This document shows positions 42,226-50,651 of a stretch of 64,000 nt of DNA, in pieces. The stretch lies in NCBI GenBank assembly GCA_913056455.1, contig CAJXMJ010000002.1, forward strand, positions 62,001 to 126,000. The letters run 5' to 3'. Under the pieces are notes generated by a model. The model saw only the letters and a list, made by a program, of their open reading frames with translations, was not told the origin of the DNA and did no database searches. A program made the translations under genes and the position numbers. The first letter of the stretch is position 1. Each line of letters opens with the position of its first letter. Source of the stretch: an uncultured Fodinibius sp. (lineage in GTDB: Bacteria > Bacteroidota > Rhodothermia > Balneolales > Balneolaceae).

Positions 42226-42612
42226 ATGCATATACTACTCGTTGGCAACGTATCTTCTATTACTACTACCATTAAAACGATGCTTCAGTCCATCGATAAT
42301 TCTTCAGTTCAGCATACTGATTTAGCTAAACTAAAGAAGTCGGAACAACCAGAAGCTAAGTATGACCTCATTGTGGCCAACATTGAGGATTTTGACAAAC
42401 CATCTACAAAGGTAGTTTCTAAAGTTTATACACAATTCCCCGACATCCCCTTACTTGTTATTCATTCATACCTTAACAAAACACTGATTATGCCGATGAT
42501 AAAGGCGGGGGCTACCGGATACATTCAGAACAATGTATCAGAAAGCCAGCTCATTGAGGCTGTACAAAAAGTCGCCTCCGGAACGAAATGTATTATAGCA
42601 GAAACTACCTAA
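42226..42612 (+). CDS. Stand-alone degenerate receiver-domain protein (pseudo-receiver)
   Basis: A 128-residue protein that aligns end to end with the receiver of the preceding regulator: HILLVG at the first strand, YDLIVANIEDF at the phospho-acceptor strand, IPLLVIHSYL, then IKAGATGYIQNNVSESQLIEAV. All catalytic residues are replaced: the acidic pair is Gly-Asn, the phospho-Asp is Asn, the Thr is His and the Lys is Asn. It has no output domain. It should not be phosphorylated in the usual way and may act as a protein-binding partner, for instance of the four-PAS protein encoded next. The reading frame is intact, so it is not a decayed pseudogene. Confidence 0.8.
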   Translation: MHILLVGNVSSITTTIKTMLQSIDNSSVQHTDLAKLKKSEQPEAKYDLIVANIEDFDKPSTKVVSKVYTQFPDIPLLVIHSYLNKTLIMPMIKAGATGYIQNNVSESQLIEAVQKVASGTKCIIAETT

Positions 42613-42642
42613 TGTACAATACGCTTTTTTCGTTATTAAAAA

Positions 42643-42660
42643 TATAGGCTTTTCACCTGT
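42643..42660. repeat. ATAGGCTTTT element before the pseudokinase gene
   Basis: TATAGGCTTTTCACCTGT, nearly the same as the element at 42125-42143. ATAGG begins 74 bases before the ATG at 42718, matching the position of the copy before the pseudo-receiver gene. Confidence 0.5.
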
Positions 42661-42717
42661 TTCCTGAACTTGCCCAATTGATGATTTTATGACCGTATTA
42701 TCATCAAGCCAAACATT

Positions 42718-44901
42718 ATGACTGACTCAGATATTTCTAACGTTACTTTTGACAACACTTTTCTTGATAGCCTGCTGGCGCACGTAGCCATTATAGATGC
42801 CAACGGGACCATTGTAGATCATAATGAAGCATGGAAAAACTTCAATGCAAATTCAGCGTCCATTAAACGTCCTAATATAGGCGCTAATTATTTCGAAGTC
42901 CTACAACAAGCTATTGAGAAAGGCGATGACTATGCGCTTAAGTTTTTATTGGGATTAAAGAATGTTTTAAATCAAAACAAAAAAGCCTTTACCCTTGCCT
43001 ACCCTCTAAAAACAGAGACCAATTCTTTCTGGTTTAACTTGACCATTCGTCCCTGTAGTGATAACAACTCTCATTTTATAATGATACATGAGGATATCAC
43101 AGCCTCAATGAAGGCCAAATACGAAAAGCAGGAAAATGAAGATCGTTTTGAAGTAAAGTTTGAGGAGAGCCTCGACGGTATTTTTATCACAGATAGCGAA
43201 GGAACTATTTTAGAAGCTAATCAAACAGCAAGTAAGATTTTGGGCTGGACACAGGATGAGCTTTTGGAAAGCTCACTGGACACCGTACTGAATACTGAAG
43301 ATCCCAAATATCAGGCTGCGGTTGAACAGCAAGAAAAATCAGGCACCTATTCGTTGGAACTCGAATTCATTAACAAGCAGGGCAATACCATCCCCGCAAA
43401 AACAACCTCGCGAAGCTATCGCAATCCGGATGGCAAGCTAAGATCTATTATCTCTTTTCATGATCTCAGCCAGTGGAAAGAGGTTGAAAGCGATCTCATA
43501 AAGAATAAGAATTTTACTGAATCGGCACTGAACAGTATTCCCGGCGTCTTTTTAGTACTCGACCGTGAGGGCAATATCGTAAGGTGGAACGAGCACATGA
43601 CCACAGAGCTCGGATATAGTCCACAAGAGTTGTCCCAAAAAAATGCCCTATCTTTTATTACTGATGATCAAAAAGAGGCCGTTCGTAAAAAAATGGAAGC
43701 GTGTTTTGAGAACGGCGAATTAGCTATTGAAACCAAAATCCATGCTAAAGAAGGGGGTATAAAGGACTTCTTTCTCTTTGCGAAGCGCTTTGTACAAGAT
43801 GGGGAGCCCTACCTTGTTGGTGCAGGTATTGACATTACGGATCGTAAAAAGGTTGAGCGAGAAAATCGCAAAAACCAAATCATGCTGGAGCAGCTTTTTG
43901 ATAATTCTCCGGTGGGTATTACCATTGTCGATAATGATGATAAGATCCACAAAGTAAATGATAGCTTTACTACTATTTTTGGATACTCAGAAGATGAGGC
44001 AATAGGTAAAAACATCAATAAGCTCTTAGCACCCAAGAGTAAAAAGCATGAGGCAAAAGCCATCTCTCTGGCTACGCAAAAGGGAGAAAGCCTGCAAACC
44101 GAAACCATTCGAATGCATAAAAACGGAAAAGAGGTTCCCGTTTTAATCGGTAGCGTACCTGTTGAATTAGAAGATGAGATCATTGCTATCTATGGCATAT
44201 ATGTAGATGTATCCACTCAGCACGATTACCGTGAGAAAATAAAAGATACGCTCCGAGAAAAAGAAGCCCTTCTTTCGGAGCTGCACCACCGTGTAAAGAA
44301 CAATCTCGCTCTCATTGCCAGCCTTGTAGAACTGCAGCTTTTTGACGCTGAAGACGATAAGTTAGAAGGAGAACTGGAAAATATTAAGAATCGTATCATG
44401 ACGATCGCCTCTATCCACGAGGTACTGTACCAAAATGGTAACTTTACGACCATCCCCTTCACCAACTTTCTTCAGGAACTGGCAAATTCTCGAATGGTTC
44501 AGAACAAACGGGACACGAACCAAGTACAAATTAATATTCCTTCCGACGAGGTTTCTCTCAATATCAATCAGTCCATTCCCAGTGGATTATTGTTGAATGA
44601 AATCCTCTCATTGATATTTAAGTTCACAGACAAAAGTAAAAGCTCAGTAATTGATATTCAGTTGCGGGAATATGGCAAAAAAGTGCATCTGATTATAGAG
44701 GGAGATCAGATTATTAACTGTCCCGATGAAGCGAAAAAAAGTAACTCATTACATAACATTCTAATCCAAACGCTGGTTAAACAGATCGGGGGAACACTGA
44801 TTTGGCCAAATCCAGAAAGCGAATACCAAAAGTTTGAGTTCTTTTTTACTAAAGAAAACGGATCCAGTCCCGCAAGTGAATACCTTGAAGTAGCTGAATA
44901 A
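42718..44901 (+). CDS. Four-PAS HisKA_2-type sensor protein with degenerate ATPase domain (probable pseudokinase)
   Basis: A 727-residue protein without membrane helices, so cytoplasmic. Four PAS domains (about 10-120, 140-250, 262-375 and 388-500) lead to a HisKA_2 dimerisation domain with ELHHRVKNNL (H523 and H524, the expected phospho-acceptor site). The ATPase-like domain (about 600-715) keeps SIPSGLLLNE but lacks the key parts: the N-box Asn is L632 (SLIFKF replaces SNALKH), the DxGxG box is replaced by EGDQII (661-666), and the GLGL motif by NSLHNILI. ATP binding looks unlikely. It may receive phosphate, sense signals and bind partners. It follows the pseudo-receiver gene and shares its upstream element. 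Confidence 0.85.
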   Translation: MTDSDISNVTFDNTFLDSLLAHVAIIDANGTIVDHNEAWKNFNANSASIKRPNIGANYFEVLQQAIEKGDDYALKFLLGLKNVLNQNKKAFTLAYPLKTETNSFWFNLTIRPCSDNNSHFIMIHEDITASMKAKYEKQENEDRFEVKFEESLDGIFITDSEGTILEANQTASKILGWTQDELLESSLDTVLNTEDPKYQAAVEQQEKSGTYSLELEFINKQGNTIPAKTTSRSYRNPDGKLRSIISFHDLSQWKEVESDLIKNKNFTESALNSIPGVFLVLDREGNIVRWNEHMTTELGYSPQELSQKNALSFITDDQKEAVRKKMEACFENGELAIETKIHAKEGGIKDFFLFAKRFVQDGEPYLVGAGIDITDRKKVERENRKNQIMLEQLFDNSPVGITIVDNDDKIHKVNDSFTTIFGYSEDEAIGKNINKLLAPKSKKHEAKAISLATQKGESLQTETIRMHKNGKEVPVLIGSVPVELEDEIIAIYGIYVDVSTQHDYREKIKDTLREKEALLSELHHRVKNNLALIASLVELQLFDAEDDKLEGELENIKNRIMTIASIHEVLYQNGNFTTIPFTNFLQELANSRMVQNKRDTNQVQINIPSDEVSLNINQSIPSGLLLNEILSLIFKFTDKSKSSVIDIQLREYGKKVHLIIEGDQIINCPDEAKKSNSLHNILIQTLVKQIGGTLIWPNPESEYQKFEFFFTKENGSSPASEYLEVAE

Positions 44902-44915
44902 CAAGTTTCCTACAG

Positions 44916-44976
44916 GACCGTGGATTTATTCTAATCCACGGTCAATTTCAACGGCGAACACAATCCCCATTGTGTT
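44916..44976. repeat. Two hairpins after the pseudokinase gene
   Basis: GACCGTGGAT (44916-44925) pairs with ATCCACGGTC (44934-44943), then AACACAAT-CCCC-ATTGTGTT (44957-44976). Both are perfect. With the terminator at 44979-45010 they make three consecutive hairpins. Confidence 0.7.
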
Positions 44977-44978
44977 AA

Positions 44979-45010
44979 AGGCAGGCCTCTCCAAAGGTCT
45001 GCCTTTTTTT
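44979..45010 (+). terminator. Rho-independent terminator after the pseudokinase gene
   Basis: AGGCAGGCCT (44979-44988), CTCCAA, AGGTCTGCCT (44995-45004) with one G-T pair, then a seven-T run. Confidence 0.9.
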
Positions 45011-45078
45011 GTTTTGATTATGAAGCCAATATCTCATTTATCAAAAAAGTTTCATCCAAAATTGGTTTTTGCAGGTCA

Positions 45079-46974
45079 ATGTTTATCATAGACCTTATGA
45101 AGGAGTTTTTCCAAACAATTTTACGCCCAGACCTCATCCGCTCTACTTGGCGAAGGGTGATCCACCTCTGGAAGCCAATGGCCGCGTGGACCATACTCGT
45201 ATGGGGTGTCATTGCCACTATTTTAGCCCCTATTTCGTCTGCCGTACTTGGGATAGAATTTTTTCGCAGTGGCCAACTTATAATCGGAAATGAACAACTA
45301 ATCTCGTGGCTGTTATCTCCCGCCGGCTTAGGTTATTTACTGCTTGGGACTACTCTGACTCTTACCGGTTGGATACTTCGATTTGCCGGTATCTTCCAGA
45401 TTGTAGCAGATGATATCAACAAGCAATCGGTGGAGTTTCGACCTATTATATTTCGTATTCTCAGCAAAACTCATCTATTATTCCGCCTGTGCTTGTTCAT
45501 CGTAGCAACAGGACTACTCCTTTTACTACCCCTTGCGGCGGGCTTGGCATTGATCTATGAACTATTACTGGATAGCTATGATATTAACTATTACCTCTCC
45601 GCAACTCCTTCTGAATGGCATACTGCCATCATAATATCAGTAACTTGGCTTTTGGGCTGGATGTCGGGAGTTGTTTATCTGACCCGCTGCTTTCTGTTTG
45701 CGCTACCCACATACCTGCACAGTCAAAAATCCATTAGAGAATCACTGCGGTATGCCTGGCATATTGGCCCACAAAAATTAAACCCCCACTTAAGGCCTAT
45801 CCTTTCTGCTATCAGTTTTTGGGTAATCCTTCGTTTTATAGCAGATCTTATTCTTTTTACTGTCTCCTTCGGGTTAATAAACTGGGTAGGCGACTTCACA
45901 AATAGCTTACGAATCGTTGCACTGGCAACAGGGATATATGTAATAGCCTCTCTCTCCCTTGATGCCCTTATCTCTTTTCTGGGATTTTCGCATGTAACAA
46001 CGCTTATCACAAAAGTATACTTTCAAGACTTTCAGCAGGTCAACACTGCATCTGCCCCACTCTCTCGAAATAAATTCAGAAAACTCGGTTCCATTTTTAA
46101 AAACATCTTTCGTCCAACCCACATCTTTCCGATAGCTGGGGCTGTTATTCTCATCAGTATTGGTCTCAGTAGCTATATGATAGAACATATCCCAGAGACA
46201 AAGAACAGCCAGGTTAAAATTGTAGCACATCGTGCCGGTCCGGCTCCTGCTCCGGAAAACACACCACACGCACTTGATCTTACTATGAAAACAAAGGCTG
46301 AATGGACAGAGATTGATGTCCGCCTAAGCAAAGATAGTACAATTGTGGTAACACATGACTTTGATCTTATGCGTATTGCTAATAGTCCGGCCCCTATCTC
46401 TGATACCAACTATAATCACATACAACAAATCCTTAAAAACGCTTATTCGACCGGTAATACTTCTCACCAACAATTACATACTCTGGATGATTTTTTAACT
46501 GCAACCAAAGGGAATATTGGCCTCATGATTGAACTGAAGAAACCAACGGAGGCTTTAGCACGTAAAGTTATTGGAGCTATCAGAGCAAAAAACATGGTGA
46601 ATGACGTCGTTCTCATGTCTATGGACCTCGATGTCATTCGCTTCATACAAAATATAGCTCCAGATATTACCATAGGCTATATCTCTGCTTTTTCGATAGG
46701 TGATAAGAGTCAACTGCCGGTTAATCTGCTAGCAGTACATCACCGAGTAATTTCTGCTTCTCTAATAAATAAAACAGAACAGCAGGGCATAAAAACCTAT
46801 GCCTGGACCGTCAATAGGGTCAACACTATGGCAAATATGATTGAATATAACGTGGATGGTATTATTACAGACAAACCTAAACTTGCGGTGCGGATAAGGG
46901 AAGAATTACAAAAGTTATCGGCAACCGAACGGTTTTTACTACAGTTCAACCAGCTTATAGATTTTAATAAATAA
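45079..46974 (+). CDS. Membrane glycerophosphodiester phosphodiesterase (GDPD)
   Basis: A 631-residue protein with an N-terminal multi-helix membrane domain (about 20-375, some eight helices, matching the GPDPase membrane domain) and a C-terminal GDPD TIM barrel (about 380-610). The catalytic motifs are AHRAG with H384-R385 and PENT, EIDVRLSKDSTIVVTHDFDLMR with the metal-binding Glu and Asp and the second catalytic His, and DGIITDKP near the end. GDPDs hydrolyse glycerophosphodiesters to glycerol-3-phosphate and an alcohol. The membrane domain suggests action on lipid-derived substrates at the bilayer. The start at 45079 has AGGT upstream; an ATG at 45097 is possible. Single gene. Confidence 0.92.
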   Translation: MFIIDLMKEFFQTILRPDLIRSTWRRVIHLWKPMAAWTILVWGVIATILAPISSAVLGIEFFRSGQLIIGNEQLISWLLSPAGLGYLLLGTTLTLTGWILRFAGIFQIVADDINKQSVEFRPIIFRILSKTHLLFRLCLFIVATGLLLLLPLAAGLALIYELLLDSYDINYYLSATPSEWHTAIIISVTWLLGWMSGVVYLTRCFLFALPTYLHSQKSIRESLRYAWHIGPQKLNPHLRPILSAISFWVILRFIADLILFTVSFGLINWVGDFTNSLRIVALATGIYVIASLSLDALISFLGFSHVTTLITKVYFQDFQQVNTASAPLSRNKFRKLGSIFKNIFRPTHIFPIAGAVILISIGLSSYMIEHIPETKNSQVKIVAHRAGPAPAPENTPHALDLTMKTKAEWTEIDVRLSKDSTIVVTHDFDLMRIANSPAPISDTNYNHIQQILKNAYSTGNTSHQQLHTLDDFLTATKGNIGLMIELKKPTEALARKVIGAIRAKNMVNDVVLMSMDLDVIRFIQNIAPDITIGYISAFSIGDKSQLPVNLLAVHHRVISASLINKTEQQGIKTYAWTVNRVNTMANMIEYNVDGIITDKPKLAVRIREELQKLSATERFLLQFNQLIDFNK

Positions 46975-47156
46975 GCATGCTGCTAATTAAAGCTTCCAAA
47001 CTTTATCATAATTTTAAAAATACCCTGCTCGCATATTCATAAATTTGCTTCTGTTTAAAATCTCTTACATAATGGAAATTAAAAGATAACTACTTGTCAA
47101 ATAGTTATTCATCAATTAGAAGCAACTCATACCTATTTTTAACAAACTGCCAGACT

Positions 47157-50100
47157 ATGAAAAAACTATTTTTTACCGTTGGTATCGTATGTTCACTTTT
47201 CACCGTTTCACTTGCCCAGTCCGAGGAACCCTTTGCCCGCTTTCCGGCTATCAGTCCAGATGGCTCTACAATTGCATTTTCTTACCAAGGGGATATCTGG
47301 ACCGTGCCGACTGAAGGCGGACGTGCCTGGCGGCTAACTTTGCACGAAGCGTATGAAGCTTATCCCAAATGGAGTCCCGGCGGAGGACAAATTGCCTTCA
47401 CCAGCGACCGCCATGGAAATGATGATGTGTTTGTAATGGACAAGAATGGCAGTCAAATCAAACGACTCACCTATCATTCTACCGGAGACGAATTAACCGG
47501 ATGGACGCCTGGCAACAGTGTTATCTTCACCACGAATCGACTATATAACCAGGTGGAATGGGAGCCGGAAATTCATACGGTGGGAGCTGAAGGCGGCACG
47601 CCAGATCGCTTCTTTAACTCTTTTGGAATGATGGCGGAAATGAGTCCCGATGGACGATTTTTAGTGTTTGTCAGAGGTTACAATCGCGAATTTCGTAAGC
47701 GGTACCGCGGATCAGCAAACAAGGATCTATGGCTCTACGATCTGGAGAACGAAAGCTATCATCAGCTTACCGACTTTAAGGGAAATGATATGTATCCCAC
47801 CTTTACCGATAGTCGAACCCTTTACTTTTTAAGTGAAAGGAATGGGGCTCATAATATCCACAAAATGGAATTGAACGATAACGGCAGCCCGAACTATTCC
47901 CCCATTGCTATTACCAATTTCAAGGATGACGGTATTCGCTATTTTGATATAGACGACCAAGAACAACGTATTGTTTACGAACGCAAAACAGGTCTTTTTA
48001 CCCTTAACCCCCAAGAAGAAAACAGCCAGCGCCTAAATCTGGATGTTACTCAAGACCAACGTTTTTATAATATTGAACAGAAAACGTTTACTGAAGAGGC
48101 GCAAGAATTTGATGTATCCCCAAGTGGTAACTGGCTGGCATTTGTAATCGAAGGCGAAATTTTTGTCAAGCATAACGACCCGTCCAAACAACGTTCGGTA
48201 AAGGTAACGGATCATCCCTACCGCGATCGTGATGTGGCGTTTTTAAATGATTCTACACTGATATTTGCCAGCGATCGCAACGGCCAGTATGATCTATTTT
48301 CCCTTCGTCCGTCACAAAAAGATGTCAACGATCTTTTTGAAAGCCTCCAATTCCAAACGAAACAGCTCACCGATACCGAAATGGGTGAACGCAATCCCGT
48401 GGTTTCACCCAACGGAGAAAAAGTAGCTTTCAACCGCGGACGCGGACAGCTGGTGGTATCAGCAATTTCAGGTCGAGATAATTTAGGAGAAGAAACTGTT
48501 TTGGTAGATAATGGATGGGCCGAAGCCAGTGATGTAGCCTGGAGTCCTGACAACAAGTGGCTGGCGTACTCCATGCCCGATCTCGATTTCAACCACGAAA
48601 TTTATATCCATCCCGCAGATAACTCTCAGGACCCGGTTAATATCAGCAAGCATCCCCGTCCCGATACTGATCCCGTCTGGAGCCCCGACGGCAGCAAGTT
48701 AGCTTTTTTATCGAACCGTAATAACGGCAATGACGATGTCTGGTTTGCATGGCTCAATGAACGTGACTGGCAGCGTACACAACTCGAGTGGGATAAAAGT
48801 GAAAAATCCGAAGTCGTCTCAGCAGAAGATACGGTGGGAGTGAATGTATCAATCGATTTCGAAGGTCTTTACAAGCGACTGAAGCAGGTTACTTCGATGC
48901 CCGGTGATGAATCAAATATTGCTATCTCCAAAGATGGACAAACATTCTATTTTGTGGGCGATGATGCCGATGAAGATATATATAAAGCGAAGTGGGATGG
49001 CAGTCAGATCTCTGCTCTTACCGATCAAGGGGTGAATCCGTACGACCTCCGCTTGAATACCGACTTAAACAGCCTCTATTTTATGCAGCGCGGTGGAAAG
49101 ATCGGACGCTATAGTTTGGAAAAAAATAGCATCGAGCAGTTGCCTTATCGTGCGAGTATGAAAATAAATCATACTAAGCAGCGTGAGCAGATCTTCGAAG
49201 AGGCATGGCGAAAATTGAATGTTAATTTTTATGATCCCAATTTTCACGGTCAAAACTGGACGGCTCTTAAAAAGCATTACAAACCCTGGGCGCTAAAGAC
49301 ATCAACTGATCGAGATTTTCAGGATGTAGTAAACATGATGCTCGGTGAACTTAATGCCAGCCACATGGGCTTTTATGGGTCAGATCGCGCCGAAACACAA
49401 GAAACCAGAACCGGGCTTATCGGTGCTGAGGTGGATCCCGTTTCTAATGGCGTTCGAGTCGTTCGCGTCGTTCCCAACTCTCCAGCAGATCGTGAAGCAA
49501 GCACCCTAAATCCCGGAGATATTATCACCTCCGTAGGAGGACAGGAAGTTGACGAAGTAGATAACTATTACAGCTTACTATCCGACAGGATTGATACTCC
49601 AACCCTGCTAAAGGTCCAGGATTCTGAAGGAGAAAGCCGTGAGGTGGTCATTGAGCCTACCGGTGATCTCGGCGATCAGCTTTATAATGAATGGGTTGAA
49701 AAGCGCAAAGAACTAACCGATGAATATTCAAATGGCAGACTGGGCTATATTCATGTTGAGGGAATGAACTGGCCCAGTTTTGAACGTTTTGAGCGTGAGC
49801 TTGTTGCTACAGGCGAAGGCAAGGAAGGGATCGTGATCGACGTACGATATAACGGGGGCGGCTGGACCACTGATTACCTGCTAACCGTGCTAAAATATCG
49901 TCAACACGCCTATACCATTCCCCGGGGAGCTACGGACAATCTTTCAAAAAATAAAACAAATTTCCGCGAGCACTATCCCTTTGGTGAACGGTTGCCACTT
50001 TCCAGCTGGACCAGACATTCTATCACCTTGGCCAATCAGAACAGTTACTCAAATGCAGAGATTTTCTCCCATGCTTATAAACAGTTGGATCTCGGTACAT

Positions 50101-50339
50101 TAGTCGGTGAACCAACGTTCGGGGCTGTAATATCTACCGGCGGGGCCGGACTAATGGGCGGCTCGTATATTCGACTTCCATTCCGAGGATGGTTTGTTAA
50201 AAACACCAATAACAATATGGATCGTGTTCCGGCGGTGCCAGATATTGAAGTCATAAACCCGCCCGATTACAGAACCGGTCAAGACAAACAGCTTAAGCGT
50301 GCTGTCGATGAACTGCTCAATCAGATCGACAGCGAATAG
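47157..50339 (+). CDS. Tricorn-like S41 protease with TolB-type beta-propeller
   Basis: A 1060-residue exported protein. The signal peptide covers 1-20 (ending SLAQ). Residues 25-600 hold PD40/TolB-type propeller repeats (for example PAISPDGSTIAFSYQGDIW, WSPGGGQIAFTSDR, WSPDGSKLAFLSNR). A helical tricorn C1 domain follows, then a PDZ domain (about 745-830, GLIGAEVDPVSNGVRVV) and the S41 peptidase domain (about 850-1050). The nucleophile is probably S965 in NSYSNAEIF. The start at 47157 gives a standard signal peptide; the in-frame ATG at 47094 would add 21 residues. Tricorn proteases trim peptides, and the exported bacterial forms probably degrade extracytoplasmic peptides. Single gene. Confidence 0.93.
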   Translation: MKKLFFTVGIVCSLFTVSLAQSEEPFARFPAISPDGSTIAFSYQGDIWTVPTEGGRAWRLTLHEAYEAYPKWSPGGGQIAFTSDRHGNDDVFVMDKNGSQIKRLTYHSTGDELTGWTPGNSVIFTTNRLYNQVEWEPEIHTVGAEGGTPDRFFNSFGMMAEMSPDGRFLVFVRGYNREFRKRYRGSANKDLWLYDLENESYHQLTDFKGNDMYPTFTDSRTLYFLSERNGAHNIHKMELNDNGSPNYSPIAITNFKDDGIRYFDIDDQEQRIVYERKTGLFTLNPQEENSQRLNLDVTQDQRFYNIEQKTFTEEAQEFDVSPSGNWLAFVIEGEIFVKHNDPSKQRSVKVTDHPYRDRDVAFLNDSTLIFASDRNGQYDLFSLRPSQKDVNDLFESLQFQTKQLTDTEMGERNPVVSPNGEKVAFNRGRGQLVVSAISGRDNLGEETVLVDNGWAEASDVAWSPDNKWLAYSMPDLDFNHEIYIHPADNSQDPVNISKHPRPDTDPVWSPDGSKLAFLSNRNNGNDDVWFAWLNERDWQRTQLEWDKSEKSEVVSAEDTVGVNVSIDFEGLYKRLKQVTSMPGDESNIAISKDGQTFYFVGDDADEDIYKAKWDGSQISALTDQGVNPYDLRLNTDLNSLYFMQRGGKIGRYSLEKNSIEQLPYRASMKINHTKQREQIFEEAWRKLNVNFYDPNFHGQNWTALKKHYKPWALKTSTDRDFQDVVNMMLGELNASHMGFYGSDRAETQETRTGLIGAEVDPVSNGVRVVRVVPNSPADREASTLNPGDIITSVGGQEVDEVDNYYSLLSDRIDTPTLLKVQDSEGESREVVIEPTGDLGDQLYNEWVEKRKELTDEYSNGRLGYIHVEGMNWPSFERFERELVATGEGKEGIVIDVRYNGGGWTTDYLLTVLKYRQHAYTIPRGATDNLSKNKTNFREHYPFGERLPLSSWTRHSITLANQNSYSNAEIFSHAYKQLDLGTLVGEPTFGAVISTGGAGLMGGSYIRLPFRGWFVKNTNNNMDRVPAVPDIEVINPPDYRTGQDKQLKRAVDELLNQIDSE

Positions 50340-50370
50340 GACTGATAGCAACATTTTTCACCTTTCATAT

Positions 50371-50404
50371 AAGCACCGGCTTTAGAACGTCGGTGCTTTT
50401 TTTA
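50371..50404 (+). terminator. Terminator after the tricorn-like protease gene
   Basis: AAGCACCG (50371-50378) and CGGTGCTT (50391-50398), followed by a T-run. Confidence 0.9.
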
Positions 50405-50424
50405 TGCATTCCTGCGAATTGCTT

Positions 50425-50440
50425 TGGTACAGCTATTGCA
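50425..50440 (+). promoter_or_regulatory. Sigma-54-type promoter, distal to the alcohol dehydrogenase gene
   Basis: TGGTAC-AGCTA-TTGCA is a near copy of the hsp20 element (17 of 18 bases with the flanks). It lies about 210 bases before the ATG, so it would give a long leader or another transcript. 50405-50651 shows no gene. Confidence 0.5.
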
Positions 50441-50479
50441 CAGGTGCAACACTTTTTAGTACCCCTCTTATCTACCGAT

Positions 50480-50539
50480 TGGTAATCACTATAACATCCC
50501 CTCGGTTCATCCTGGTATATGCTTTATAAACAATTACCA
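50480..50539. promoter_or_regulatory. Inverted TGGTAAT half-sites upstream of the proximal sigma-54 promoter
   Basis: TGGTAAT (50480-50486) and ATTACCA (50533-50539) are inverted copies lying 13 to 70 bases before the -24/-12 element at 50552. They could be activator sites, but the two-copy evidence is thin. Confidence 0.25.
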
Positions 50540-50551
50540 GAAGAACATCTG

Positions 50552-50567
50552 TGGCACATGACTTGCA
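50552..50567 (+). promoter_or_regulatory. Sigma-54-type promoter of the alcohol dehydrogenase gene
   Basis: TGGCAC-ATGAC-TTGCA matches the RpoN consensus exactly, with GG and GC ten bases apart. Predicted start near 50577, giving a leader of about 75 bases. Confidence 0.7.
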
Positions 50568-50651
50568 TTTATAAAATATAAAAATGGCAATCAGTGCATC
50601 CCGTAAAAAATTTATGAAGATGCCTCAAACCAATAATGAGAGGTGAATATT

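Noticed and set aside
45018-45218. Minus-strand frame overlapping the GDPD start
   Set aside because: It overlaps a supported gene and its leader and has no recognisable features.
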